From contig NZ_MUIN01000013.1 in assembly GCF_002080045.1 (NCBI RefSeq), positions 100,684 through 164,683 of the forward strand: a stretch of DNA of 64,000 nucleotides. Direction: 5' to 3'. This document shows positions 8,109-17,095 of this stretch, piece by piece; the first letter of the stretch is position 1; the number at the start of each line of letters is the position of its first letter. Source of the DNA: Pseudomonas sp. Bc-h. GTDB lineage: Bacteria; Pseudomonadota; Gammaproteobacteria; Pseudomonadales; Pseudomonadaceae. Made by a program: the position numbers and the translations under genes. A model generated the notes under the pieces. The model was not told where the DNA came from and made no database searches. It saw only the letters and a list, made by a program, of their open reading frames with translations.

Positions 8109-9458
8109 TCACTCCGGCAACTGCGAAGTCAGTTGCATCAGCGCATCGAGGGTGTCCTGCAGCCGCACCGGTTCGCGCAAGTCCTGACGCAAGAAGGCGT
8201 TGATCGGCTCGTTGAGTCGCACCGCGCAATCGGTCACAGGGTCGCCACCGGGCTGGTATTCGCCAAGGCGCAGGAGCATCTCCACTTGCCGGTAGGCCGC
8301 CATCAGCCGTCGTAAACGGTTGTTGGCCTGCTGGTGCTCGCGGCCGGTGACGTTGCTGAGGATCCGGCTGATGCTGGCTTGCACGTCGATGGCCGGGTAA
8401 TGCCCGCGCTCGGCGAGTTTGCGCGACAGCACGATGTGACCGTCGAGCAACGAACGCACTTCATCGGCCACCGGATCGTTCATCGAGTCCTGCTCGATCA
8501 GCACCGTATACAGCGCCGTGATCGAGCCGCGCTCGCTCATCCCGGCGCGTTCCACCAGGCGCGGCAGCAAGGTGTATACCGAAGGCGGCAGGCCGCCGCG
8601 CCCGAGGGGTTCGCCCGCAGCAATGCCGATTTCCCGCTGGGCCCTGGCGAACCGGGTCAGTGAGTCCAGCAACAGCAGCACCTTCATGCCGCGCTCGCGA
8701 TAGGCCTCGGCAATGGCCGTGGCGGTGAACGCCGCCCGGGCCCGTTCCATGCTGGAACGGTCGGATGTCGCGCAGACCAGCACCGAGCGACTGCGCAGAG
8801 TGGCGTCCAGTTCGTGATCGAGAAACTCGCGCAGTTCACGACCGCGCTCGCCGATCAGACCGAAGACGATCACGTCGCACGCCATGTTGCGCGCAAGTTC
8901 GGCCATCAGCGTGGTCTTGCCACAACCGGCACCGGCAAACAGCCCGACCCGCTGGCCTTCGCCCAACAGAATCGCGCTGTCGATGGCGCGCACACCGGTG
9001 GGCAGGGCGTGGGTGATCCGTGGGCGTTGCGTCGGCGGCAGCGCATCGGCGATCACCGGCAGCGTCACGCGCCGATCACCCGGCCCGGCAAACGCGCCCT
9101 GGGAATCTTCCAGCAACGGCCGGCCAAAGCCATCGAGCACGCTGCCCAACAGGCTGTCATCGACCCCGATGCGATGGGCCATGCCGAGAGGACGGATAGG
9201 CGCGCCCACCTGAATCCCGTCCGGCGTGCCGAGGGCGCTGAGCAGGGTGCAATCGCGGGTAAAACCGACGATCTCAGCCAGCATGGTGCTGCCATCGGCT
9301 TTGCTCACTTCGCACAGGTCCCCGACTTTCGCCGCCGGAATCTGGCACTCCAGCAGAATCCCGCTGACGGCGCTGACCCGGCCGCTCACCTGCACCGCAG
9401 AGAAGGAACTCAAGCGCCTGGCATGTGCGGCTTGCCATTGGTCGAGGGCGGCGTTCAC
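8109..9458 (-). CDS. hrcN: Type III secretion ATPase HrcN (SctN)
   Basis: A 449-residue hexameric ATPase that unfolds and releases substrates from chaperones at the base of the injectisome. Visible motifs are the P-loop GAGCGKTT (residues 176-183), the GERGRE catalytic glutamate region (203-208), Walker B LLLLDS (261-266) and the type III ATPase signature around PSVYTLLPRLVERAG. Length and motifs are complete, so the enzyme should be functional. It overlaps hrpQ by four bases. Homologous to F1 beta subunit and FliI. Confidence 0.95.
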   Translation of the reverse strand: MNAALDQWQAAHARRLSSFSAVQVSGRVSAVSGILLECQIPAAKVGDLCEVSKADGSTMLAEIVGFTRDCTLLSALGTPDGIQVGAPIRPLGMAHRIGVDDSLLGSVLDGFGRPLLEDSQGAFAGPGDRRVTLPVIADALPPTQRPRITHALPTGVRAIDSAILLGEGQRVGLFAGAGCGKTTLMAELARNMACDVIVFGLIGERGRELREFLDHELDATLRSRSVLVCATSDRSSMERARAAFTATAIAEAYRERGMKVLLLLDSLTRFARAQREIGIAAGEPLGRGGLPPSVYTLLPRLVERAGMSERGSITALYTVLIEQDSMNDPVADEVRSLLDGHIVLSRKLAERGHYPAIDVQASISRILSNVTGREHQQANNRLRRLMAAYRQVEMLLRLGEYQPGGDPVTDCAVRLNEPINAFLRQDLREPVRLQDTLDALMQLTSQLPE

Positions 9459-10420
9459 CAGTTCACCTCGTAATGCCGATCGCCATCGAACTGAATGCTT
9501 TTGTCGTCGATGCGGGTCAGGCGCAGGCCTTCCAGCTCGTCACCGATATACAACCGGTGGCCGTCGGCGGTGACTAGATGCGCGTGGGGCCCAGACATGA
9601 TTTGCACGATGGTGAACGGCAGACCGTTGCTGGAGGTGCTGACGTTGTCGATCAACGCGACAGGCGACTGGTAGCGATCCTTGAAGCGTTGCAGCATGCG
9701 TTGATACACCACCCGCGACTCGGCCTTGAGGTTGCCGCTCAGTGCCAGGCCCTCGGGGGTTTGCTGCACATTGACCTCGCTGAGAAGGCGGTCGCTGAGC
9801 ATGGTGTTGAGCTGACGTCTGGTGTCTTCGAGGTCGGCCAGTTGAATGCGTTTGTGCGTAGGCTCGGCTGCGGATCCGGGCTTGCTTGCAGGCGGGATCG
9901 GCCTTTGAGCTACAGCGCTGACGGGCACGGACTCAGGCGCAACACCGGCACTGCGGGTCAGGCTCCAGGCGCTGCCGGCGATCCCCAGCAACACGCCGAT
10001 CACGATCCCGGTGGTGCGGTTGAGAATGCGTGAGCGCGATTCGATTTTCTCCAGCGGCGGCGCGCTGACCGCAGGCTCCGGTTGCGGCTCGGGTGCAGGG
10101 GGCGGGATCAGCGCCGGAACCGACGGCCAGGCGTCTTCGGCGGGGGAAACGCAGAGCCACACCGAACCGAGCACGAACGCCCTGTTGGGCGTCAGTTCGG
10201 CAGTTGCATGGCGATGACCTTCCTCGTCACAGATGCTGCCGTCGGCGGCGTTCAACGCCCAGCTGTCGCCCTGACGTCGCAGCCGGCAATGCAGCTGTTC
10301 GACGCCGGGATCGTGCAGGGCCAGGTCCTGTTCGGCATCCGAACCGATCGACCATTGCTCGCCCACCAGTGGCAACGCCGCGCCCTGATGCAGGCCGGTC
10401 AATACCCGTAATTCAAACAT
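9455..10420 (-). CDS. hrpQ: Type III secretion inner membrane ring protein HrpQ (SctD)
   Basis: A 321-residue SctD/PrgH-type protein. The N-terminal 90 residues form an FHA-like cytoplasmic domain (MFELRVLTGLHQGAALPLVGEQWSIGS...). A proline-rich linker and one transmembrane helix (about 138-155, TGIVIGVLLGIAGSAWSL) follow, then a periplasmic part that would form the outer layer of the inner membrane ring together with HrcJ. HrcJ is not encoded in this window. It lies 18 bases downstream of hrcV. Confidence 0.87.
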   Translation of the reverse strand: MFELRVLTGLHQGAALPLVGEQWSIGSDAEQDLALHDPGVEQLHCRLRRQGDSWALNAADGSICDEEGHRHATAELTPNRAFVLGSVWLCVSPAEDAWPSVPALIPPPAPEPQPEPAVSAPPLEKIESRSRILNRTTGIVIGVLLGIAGSAWSLTRSAGVAPESVPVSAVAQRPIPPASKPGSAAEPTHKRIQLADLEDTRRQLNTMLSDRLLSEVNVQQTPEGLALSGNLKAESRVVYQRMLQRFKDRYQSPVALIDNVSTSSNGLPFTIVQIMSGPHAHLVTADGHRLYIGDELEGLRLTRIDDKSIQFDGDRHYEVNW

Positions 10421-10438
10421 GCGCGATTCTCCAGGTAC

Positions 10439-12568
10439 TCAAGCCGCGTCCTCGTTGTCCAGCGCGTCGAGGCCTTGATCGTGCTCATCCTCGAATGCCT
10501 CTTCGAGGTCGTCTTCCAGCTCGAACCGGCCCAACACCTTGACCTGCGCCGCGTTGCTGATTTCAGCGAACGACAGCACCGGCACGTGATAAAACTCCTC
10601 CTGCAGCAGGGTCCGCAGCGGGCTGCGCAAATCTTGCGCCACCAGCAACACGGCCTGTTCGGCCGCGCGCAACGGGAAGGCGATGTGCAGCTGTTGCACC
10701 AGCAACTGGCTGGTTTCGTTGCTCAGGGCAAAGAAGGTTTCGGTCTGGGTCTGACGCAGCGCGTCGCGCAGGATGCCTTCGCTTTCCGGAGTCAGCACCC
10801 AGACCAGCAAGCCCTCGGCGCCGCGATACTGGTGGTAGATCTGCGACTTCAGGGCGATGCGCACATAGTCGGCAAGCACCGTCACTTCCCGTTCGTGCTG
10901 GCCGTGTTCGATCAGGGTTTCGGCGATCACCCGGATCGCCCGCAGCGGTACGCATTCGGAGGCCAGGCGCTGCAAGACCGCCGAGAACCGCGCCAATGGC
11001 AGGACCCGCTGCATCTCCTGCGCGAGCTCCGGTTGTTCGCTTTCCAGCCAGCCGAGGATCGCCTTGGTCTCTTGCAGCCCGATGAACTGCGGGCCACAGG
11101 ACTGCAACGCGCGCTCCATGCGCTCGATGATCAACGTCATGGCATCGACCCGCTCGACATGCTGGTCCAGCAGTTCAGGGGCGTCCGCCGGCAGCCATGC
11201 CCACTGGCCCTCCTGGCGCTCGGTGCTGCCGTATACCGCGCTGTCGGGCGATGCGTCGAGCGCGCGCGCGTCCACCGCGACATGGCTTTGGGTGAAAGTT
11301 GCCTTGAGCAACGGCACCTCATAGACCGAAAAGCGGAATTCGTCCGGGGGCAGGTGCTCGGCCTGCTCGATGATGAACGAGGGCAGCGTCAGACCGTACT
11401 GCACCACCAGCCGATTGCGCCGCTGGCGAATCTCGCTGACCAGCGCTTCGATCTGCGCCGGGTTCTGGCTGGGGTGAAACTGCAGCACGAACTGGCGGCT
11501 GGGGGAGAAGGTGCGCAGGTCTTCGCGGCCATTCATCTCGGGCGCGACGGCGGCCGCCTGGGCCTGTTCGGCCTTGGGTTTTGCCCGTTGCAACTGCAAC
11601 AGCCCGCCGCAGCCACAAATGATCGCAATGACGATGAACACCGCCGTCGGCATGCCGGGCAGGGCGGCGAACCCGAGCATCGCCACAGCGGCGATGATCC
11701 AGGCTTTGGGCTGGCTGGTGATCTGCTCGGCGATCTGGCGTCCGATGTTGGCTTCGGCGCGGTCTTCATCAGGCACGCGGGTGATGATCATGCCGCAGGT
11801 GACCGAGATCAGCAGCGCCGGAATCTGCGCGATCAGGCCGTCGCCGATGGTCAGCACGGTGTAGACCTGTAACGCGTCGCCCGCGCTCATGTTGTGCTGC
11901 ACCACGCCGATGGCGATGCCGCCGATCATGTTGATGGCGACGATGATCAGGCTGGCGATGGCGTCGCCGTTGACGAACTTCATCGCGCCGTCCATGGCGC
12001 CGAACAGCTGGCTTTCCTTGCCCAGTTCGGAACGCCGCCTGCGGGCTTCGAACACACTGATCAGGTTGGCGCGCAAGTCGCTGTCAATGGACATCTGTTT
12101 GCCGGGCATCGCATCCAGGGTGAAGCGCGCACCGACTTCGGCAACCCGCTCTGAACCCTTGGTGATCACCAGAAAGTTGACCACCGTGAGGATCAGGAAA
12201 ATCACCATGCCCACCGCCAGGTTGCCGCCGACCACGAATTGACCGAACGCCTCGACGATATGCCCGGCGTCCTGATTGAGCAGGATCAGGCGGGTGGTGG
12301 AAATCGACAGCGCCAGCCGGAACATGGTGGTCAGCAGCAGCACCGCCGGGAAGGTCGAGAACGCCAGCGGCCTTGGTAAATGCATGGCGAGCATGATCAG
12401 CAGGCACGAGATGCAGATGTTGATCGCGATCAGCACGTCCACCAGGCCGGTGGGCAACGGCGTGATCATCATGAATACGATGGCGATGACCACGAATGCG
12501 CCGACGATTTCGGAACGACGCATGGCCGCGAGCGCGAGCTGGTTGAGCAGGTTGATGACACGATCCAT
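10439..12568 (-). CDS. hrcV: Type III secretion export gate protein HrcV (SctV)
   Basis: A 709-residue SctV/FlhA-family protein, nonamer of the major export gate. The N-terminal ~320 residues hold about eight membrane segments and the FHIPEP-family signature region around TRLILLNQDAGHIVEAFG...VITKGSERVAEVGARFTLDAMPGKQMSID. The rest is the cytoplasmic ring domain, with an acidic tail (about 680-709) longer than usual. It starts at ATG 12568, sharing one base with the hrpJ stop. Intact by length and motif. Confidence 0.95.
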   Translation of the reverse strand: MDRVINLLNQLALAAMRRSEIVGAFVVIAIVFMMITPLPTGLVDVLIAINICISCLLIMLAMHLPRPLAFSTFPAVLLLTTMFRLALSISTTRLILLNQDAGHIVEAFGQFVVGGNLAVGMVIFLILTVVNFLVITKGSERVAEVGARFTLDAMPGKQMSIDSDLRANLISVFEARRRRSELGKESQLFGAMDGAMKFVNGDAIASLIIVAINMIGGIAIGVVQHNMSAGDALQVYTVLTIGDGLIAQIPALLISVTCGMIITRVPDEDRAEANIGRQIAEQITSQPKAWIIAAVAMLGFAALPGMPTAVFIVIAIICGCGGLLQLQRAKPKAEQAQAAAVAPEMNGREDLRTFSPSRQFVLQFHPSQNPAQIEALVSEIRQRRNRLVVQYGLTLPSFIIEQAEHLPPDEFRFSVYEVPLLKATFTQSHVAVDARALDASPDSAVYGSTERQEGQWAWLPADAPELLDQHVERVDAMTLIIERMERALQSCGPQFIGLQETKAILGWLESEQPELAQEMQRVLPLARFSAVLQRLASECVPLRAIRVIAETLIEHGQHEREVTVLADYVRIALKSQIYHQYRGAEGLLVWVLTPESEGILRDALRQTQTETFFALSNETSQLLVQQLHIAFPLRAAEQAVLLVAQDLRSPLRTLLQEEFYHVPVLSFAEISNAAQVKVLGRFELEDDLEEAFEDEHDQGLDALDNEDAA

Positions 12569-13680
12569 CAGGCGAGGCCCCCCTGGAGCTGGTTCTGTTC
12601 CTGCCGAGTCAGTTCGGCCATGAGAATGAGCAGATTGCCCAGTGCGTTCTGCCGGCTTTTCATGTCGCGCCAGAGCAGAACCGGCAGCTGTTGCAGCATC
12701 GGCCGCAGGCCATTGAGGAATGCCAACTGATGCCTGAGTTGCGGGCCGCCGATGTGTTGGGTCAGTTGCAGGGTTTCGTTAAGGCTCATGCCTTTGCCCG
12801 AGAGCGCCAGCAGGTGCTTGAGAAAGGCGGCGGGATCGACTTGCAGGCCGGGGTTCTTGTTGCGCATGCGGCCCAACAGATGCTCGCAGCCTTGCAGCAG
12901 GGTTGCGACGTGACGCGCGGTGTTCAGGCCGTGCATCAAGGTGCGCAACTGTTGCGCCGAGGTAGAAGGGGTGAGGGCCGAAAAATCGTCGGCGATGGCG
13001 CTGCGCATGTCCCGCAGATCGAGTTCGAAGCCGCCGGCTTCCTCCTGCTCGCTGAGCAGCGCATCGATCAGCCCGGTGATGTTCTGTTGACCGCAAACCG
13101 CGACGCCATACAGGTTGCGCACCGCGCCACGCCGCTTGCTGTCGACCCCGGATCTGGCGAACCCCTTGGCGCTGTTGGTGCCTGCGCGAGCACGTTTGCC
13201 GTACTTGCGCCGCAGCAGCTTCAGCTGTTGGGTCAGCAGCACATGCTCGCCGGTGGCGCCATCGGCCTGCGCCTGCTTTCTCGCGGCCTGCAACACCACA
13301 TGGGCCTTTGCCGGATCACCATCGGCAAAACTCAGTATCTGCGCCAGGCTGGCGGCCCGCTGTTTCTGCAATTGCTTGCGCATGTTGCGCGCGGCGTCGT
13401 CCAAACCAGTGTCCTGGGTGCCCATCAACAGTGAATACAGTTCGCCGAGTTTCACCGCTCGCGATTGCAGCGCGTTGCTGCCGGCGATCAGTTCGCGCTG
13501 GCTCAAACCACGGCTTTGCTGCACCAGGGCGGCGGCGAGCCGCGAGACCTGCTGGGGCGAGGTTCCGCCCGTGTTGGCCGTGTTGCTGCGCAAAGGCGTG
13601 ACCGGCGCTGCGTTATTGCTCGCGGGTGCAGGCGCAGGGCTGTGCAGCGCTTGAGGAGCAGCTGGGGCGGTGATTTTCAT
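12568..13680 (-). CDS. hrpJ: Type III secretion gatekeeper HrpJ (SctW)
   Basis: A 370-residue SctW/YopN/InvE-family protein that controls the order of secretion of translocators and effectors. The first 60 residues are rich in A, P, S, T and N, like a secretion signal. The central and C-terminal helical part (about 60-365) carries the HrpJ-domain pattern (SRAVKLGELYSLLMGTQDTGLDDAARNMRKQL). It is the first gene of the operon, and its start codon lies 29 bases downstream of the end of an exact hrp box. Confidence 0.88.
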   Translation of the reverse strand: MKITAPAAPQALHSPAPAPASNNAAPVTPLRSNTANTGGTSPQQVSRLAAALVQQSRGLSQRELIAGSNALQSRAVKLGELYSLLMGTQDTGLDDAARNMRKQLQKQRAASLAQILSFADGDPAKAHVVLQAARKQAQADGATGEHVLLTQQLKLLRRKYGKRARAGTNSAKGFARSGVDSKRRGAVRNLYGVAVCGQQNITGLIDALLSEQEEAGGFELDLRDMRSAIADDFSALTPSTSAQQLRTLMHGLNTARHVATLLQGCEHLLGRMRNKNPGLQVDPAAFLKHLLALSGKGMSLNETLQLTQHIGGPQLRHQLAFLNGLRPMLQQLPVLLWRDMKSRQNALGNLLILMAELTRQEQNQLQGGLA

Positions 13681-13709
13681 AGGACGGTTCTGAGCGTGGT
13701 CATGCGCTC

Positions 13710-13737
13710 TGAGTGGTCGTGCGGGGTGTCCGGTTCC
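13710..13737 (-). promoter_or_regulatory. hrp box (HrpL-dependent promoter) of the hrpJ operon
   Basis: On the minus strand the sequence reads GGAACC-N15-CCACTCA, an exact match to the HrpL promoter consensus GGAACC-N15/16-CCACNNA. It lies 29 bases upstream of the hrpJ start and points into the 12-gene secretion operon. Confidence 0.93.
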
Positions 13738-13871
13738 ATCAACCCGGCATTCGACGAATCTGTGCCAAAAACCGTCTGAGAATCAGTGCCTTCGCGCAAG
13801 ATTTTGCACAGTGATATCTCTGTTAAAAATATTTAGCTATATAAATCAGCAAGTTGAGAAGCTTTATCGGG

Positions 13872-13886
13872 TGGCATGCATATCGC
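13872..13886 (+). promoter_or_regulatory. Sigma-54 promoter of hrpL
   Basis: TGGCATGCATATCGC matches the -24/-12 consensus TGGCACG-N4-TTGC at 13 of 15 positions counting the four free bases, with GG and GC at the exact spacing. In P. syringae hrpL is transcribed by RpoN with HrpR/HrpS; no hrpRS genes are in this window, so the activator must be encoded elsewhere. Transcription should start near 13898, about 25 bases before the hrpL start codon. Confidence 0.85.
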
Positions 13887-13923
13887 TATAGGGCTAACAC
13901 ACTTCAAACAAGGAAGAGCCCTG

Positions 13924-14478
13924 ATGTTTCAAAGCCTAGCGATACTCGACATTGATTCCCCAACCCGTCGTCAGCCGGCGCCTGGTATTCGGCAGTTGAC
14001 CAGCGATCAGGTGAAGATGATTCGTGGGTTCATTCAGAAGAGGGTGATGAATCCGGACGATGTCGACGACATCCTGCAATGCACTTTTCTTGAGGCGCTG
14101 CGCAGCGAGCACAAATTCCAGAACGCGAGCAAACCACAGACATGGCTATGCGGGATCGCGCTTAACCTGATCCGTAATCACTTTCGCAAGATGTATCGCC
14201 AGCCTTATCAGGAAAGCTGGGAGGACCACACCCACACCGAACTCGAAAGCCAGGGCGACATCGGCCACCAGGTAGACGGCCACCGGCAACTGGTGCGCGT
14301 GGTCAAGGCCATCGGCACACTGCCGTCGAACATGCAGCAGGTGATCGAGGTGTCACTGGAAATGGACGGCAACTATCAGGAGACGGCGACGTCGCTGGGG
14401 GTGCCGATCGGCACGGTGCGTTCGCGTTTGTCTCGGGCAAGGGAGCAATTGAAGCGGCAGATGGACCCGTTCGCCTGA
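13924..14478 (+). CDS. hrpL: ECF sigma factor HrpL (RspL)
   Basis: A 184-residue extracytoplasmic-function sigma factor that recognises hrp boxes. Region 2 is visible in QIRGFIQKRV-like MIRGFIQKRVMNPDDVDDILQ and the KPQTWLCGIALNLIRNHFRKMYRQP segment. Region 4 is GNYQETATSLGVPIGTVRSRLSRAREQLKRQ. These stretches are nearly the same as in P. syringae HrpL as I remember it. The frame is open from 13876, but that would overlap the sigma-54 promoter; ATG 13924 with a GGAAG ribosome site is correct. It is divergent from the hrpJ operon, which it should activate. Confidence 0.95.
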   Translation: MFQSLAILDIDSPTRRQPAPGIRQLTSDQVKMIRGFIQKRVMNPDDVDDILQCTFLEALRSEHKFQNASKPQTWLCGIALNLIRNHFRKMYRQPYQESWEDHTHTELESQGDIGHQVDGHRQLVRVVKAIGTLPSNMQQVIEVSLEMDGNYQETATSLGVPIGTVRSRLSRAREQLKRQMDPFA

Positions 14479-14525
14479 AGCCGGCCTCAGCGTTTGCCGG
14501 GCACAACCGGGGCGGCGCGGCCGTT

Positions 14526-14642
14526 TCAGATGTGCTCGGAAACGGTCGCTGCGTTGACCAGGTCGTACAGTGCGAAGGCGCGGTTGACCAGGAAGATGGT
14601 AGCGGCGCAGAGAACGGCGGCGTTGATCAGATGGAAAGTCAT
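14526..14642 (-). CDS. Possible small membrane protein, 38 residues
   Basis: A short frame starting MTFHLINAAVLCAATIFLVNR, with a single hydrophobic helix at about residues 5-20 and a polar C terminus. A GAAGGA ribosome site lies nine bases before the ATG. It faces hrpL convergently and begins within an intergenic region. No family is recognised. Size and a lone helix make it plausible as a small membrane protein but it could be chance. Confidence 0.35.
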   Translation of the reverse strand: MTFHLINAAVLCAATIFLVNRAFALYDLVNAATVSEHI

Positions 14643-14825
14643 GGTCGGTAGTCCTTCAGGTGAGCAGTGGGGCGGTAAGTGATGTGGCGATGTTACGCGA
14701 GGCCCAAAAAACCTGAAGACAATCGGCTTTATGGTGGTCATCAACCAGATTGATGGGGCGTGGGAGGGCTCTGGCACAGGGTTTTCAGGTGATCATCAGT
14801 TGAAACCGCTGGCAGATCCGTCGCT

Positions 14826-14891
14826 GTAGCAGCCCGGCTTTCCCGCGCAAGCGCCAATGAAACCGCCCCTGCCGGCAAGCCGGACTGCTAC
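14826..14891. repeat. REP-type inverted repeat
   Basis: GTAGCAG-CCCGGCTT at the left is matched by AAGCCGG-A-CTGCTAC at the right, separated by about 36 bases that contain a second, imperfect palindrome. A single related half (GTAGCAGTCCGGCT) occurs at about 39136. This is a common intergenic palindrome type in Pseudomonas and lies between hrpL and the HrpK operon. Confidence 0.7.
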
Positions 14892-14945
14892 TAGGACTTG
14901 CGGTCCGGGGGACTCATAACAACGAAATAAAACCAAACATTTACC

Positions 14946-14973
14946 GGAACCGACTGCCGTTTCCGACCACACA
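14946..14973 (+). promoter_or_regulatory. hrp box of the hrpK-hopP operon
   Basis: GGAACC-N15-CCACACA, an exact match to the HrpL promoter consensus, reading toward the translocator gene. It ends 33 bases before the preferred start codon of hrpK. Confidence 0.93.
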
Positions 14974-15006
14974 GTTGCCATCCTTCATTCCCGGATGGCG
15001 ACCCTC

Positions 15007-17049
15007 ATGCGTATTTCGAACAGCCCGTTCAGCGGCATCGCGCCTCAACCCGATCATGGCGATTCGATCAGGCAATCGCCGCACGGTCGATCAGCGCTCG
15101 ACTCTGCGAAGACGATGGTCGCCCAGCCAGGGGCGTCCAGTGCCAATGTGCAATTCGGTGCCGCTGCGCAGCCTCAAACCGGTGTCGAGTCGACGGAAAA
15201 GCAGCTGCTGTCGCTGCTGATCCAACTGTTCAAGGGCAATGCGCAAACCCCACCCGGGGCAAGTACGCCCGCCAATCAATCGCTACCGGCTCAAGGCTCA
15301 GCGCCCGCCAGCAAAGCCACCGCCGTCAGTGACGTCAATACAGCTACGGCCACTGGCACGGCCAAACCGGCCGATCAGCCCAAAGCCACCGACGCGAGCT
15401 TTCTCGACGACTCTAAATACTCCACGCCCAAGGAGCTGGAGCGCTGGGCGCCGATGGTTGCGAACTTGCCACCGGATCAGCGCGAACAGGCGGCCAAAGA
15501 GCTCAACCGGCCCATTGCCGCCGCGCGCATGGCGGCTGAAAAAGGCCCTGATGCCGCCAAGGCCATGGACTTCATCAACGCCAATCCGGCGCTGAAAACC
15601 GCAGTCGATACCGGCAAACATGGTGGCAAGGCAGACGGCAAGATCACCGACGGCGACCTCAAGGCCTTCGCCAAGAACATGCAAAAGGCCGCCGACAGCG
15701 CTGACAAAGACGTCGCCAATTACCGGAAATATCATCCCGATGCCGATCCGCAGTCACTGGAAATGGTGCGCAGTGCCGCGTTGATGCGGGCTAACGAACC
15801 GCTGACCAAAGCCGCCGACCCGAAGCACGCCCTGGCCACCGAAGGCGAAACCAAAGTCGATGGCCTGACCAGCGCCGATGGCCTCAAGGCGATCCAGAAC
15901 GACAACCCAGGCCTCGCCGGCGCGCTCAAGCAGTCGGCGAAAACCTGGTCGCAGCCGGGGTTTCTCACGCAGATCGATCAGGGTGGTCTGGAGGGCCGGT
16001 CGCTCGCCGCTCACAGCCCGGACAAGCTGTTCAGTGCCAGCAACATCAGCGACTGGATCAAGAAGCAGGCGCCGACCAATGGTGGCGAATTCGCCAGTGT
16101 GTTGAGCGACGCGGCCACCCTCAATTCCGTCGCCAACACTGACATCAGCAAGCTCGGCAAGGATGTTTTCGACAATCCATCGGCCTACAGCGGCGAGCAG
16201 AAAGCCGCCGTCATGGTCAAGTTGCAGCAGACCCAGCAGAGCGTTGTTGCCGGGCATGACCTGCGCAAGACCGAGAAAACCGAGGACGCACTGGCCGAGA
16301 AGATTGCCCAGCTACAGGCCGATCCTGACGTGCAGGCGTTTCTCGACAAGCAGATCCCGCAACAGTCCCGCGCCCTGGTCGGCAGCACGCCGCAGCTGCA
16401 AAAAGCGGTCAATGAACAGATGCAGAAGGTCAACAACGGCCAGGCCCTGCAGACCGATATGGCCAGCGCAGACAAAGCTGTCAAGAAAGACCAACCCAAC
16501 CCCGATTACAGCAACGCCATCGGTGGCTTGTCAGCGCAGTTGCAGATGCAGAGAGACTTGTTGGGCGACAACGCCAACGTCCCCACCGCCGACCAGATTC
16601 TCGGTAACCGGCCTGACTTGCAGGGGCGGATTCAGGACGCCTACGAGCGCAGCCGCAGCGAAGGCGATGCCGCCAAAGACCAGCCCCACAAGAGCAAGGC
16701 TGACACCGCCAAAACCATTTACGACGACACCAGATCGGGGCTTTCAGCCGCCAAGGACGGCTATGACGCCGTGGCCAAGTCTGCTGGCCGTGCGGGCCTG
16801 GGTGAAGTCGCGGCCAAAGTCGGAGGTCGGGTCGCGGGGATGGTCGTCGGCGAAGCGGCAGGCATGGCGGCGGGCGCAGCGATCGGTGCCTCGATTCCGG
16901 TAGTGGGCTGGATCGCCGACGCCGCCATGAGTCTGGGTTTCGGCATCTCGGCCATCATCGAAGCGGTGAAGAAACACAAGGCGCAGAAAGCGTTCGATCA
17001 CAACGTCGATCCGGTGCTGGACCAGTTCGGCATTCCCAAGGCGCATTGA
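15007..17049 (+). CDS. hrpK: HrpK-like type III translocator
   Basis: A 680-residue protein placed as HrpK is in P. syringae, next to hrpL and behind its own hrp box. The first ~110 residues are rich in S, P, Q, A and T, typical of a type III secretion signal region. The middle is helical and polar. Near the C terminus (about 590-660) is a long glycine/alanine-rich hydrophobic stretch with two likely membrane segments (MAAGAAIGASIPVVGWIADAAM...), the feature of HrpK/HrpF-type putative translocators. Start chosen at ATG 15007 (MRISNSPF, effector-like); ATG 14995 in the same frame is possible. Neither has a strong ribosome site. Confidence 0.82.
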   Translation: MRISNSPFSGIAPQPDHGDSIRQSPHGRSALDSAKTMVAQPGASSANVQFGAAAQPQTGVESTEKQLLSLLIQLFKGNAQTPPGASTPANQSLPAQGSAPASKATAVSDVNTATATGTAKPADQPKATDASFLDDSKYSTPKELERWAPMVANLPPDQREQAAKELNRPIAAARMAAEKGPDAAKAMDFINANPALKTAVDTGKHGGKADGKITDGDLKAFAKNMQKAADSADKDVANYRKYHPDADPQSLEMVRSAALMRANEPLTKAADPKHALATEGETKVDGLTSADGLKAIQNDNPGLAGALKQSAKTWSQPGFLTQIDQGGLEGRSLAAHSPDKLFSASNISDWIKKQAPTNGGEFASVLSDAATLNSVANTDISKLGKDVFDNPSAYSGEQKAAVMVKLQQTQQSVVAGHDLRKTEKTEDALAEKIAQLQADPDVQAFLDKQIPQQSRALVGSTPQLQKAVNEQMQKVNNGQALQTDMASADKAVKKDQPNPDYSNAIGGLSAQLQMQRDLLGDNANVPTADQILGNRPDLQGRIQDAYERSRSEGDAAKDQPHKSKADTAKTIYDDTRSGLSAAKDGYDAVAKSAGRAGLGEVAAKVGGRVAGMVVGEAAGMAAGAAIGASIPVVGWIADAAMSLGFGISAIIEAVKKHKAQKAFDHNVDPVLDQFGIPKAH

Positions 17050-17095
17050 CCCCAGAGTCTTTGAAACTCCCCTGACCAGAAAGAGGTAAACGACC

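Noticed and set aside
10475-11872. Plus-strand frame of 465 codons
   Set aside because: Antisense shadow of hrcV, with Gln/His/Arg-rich composition.
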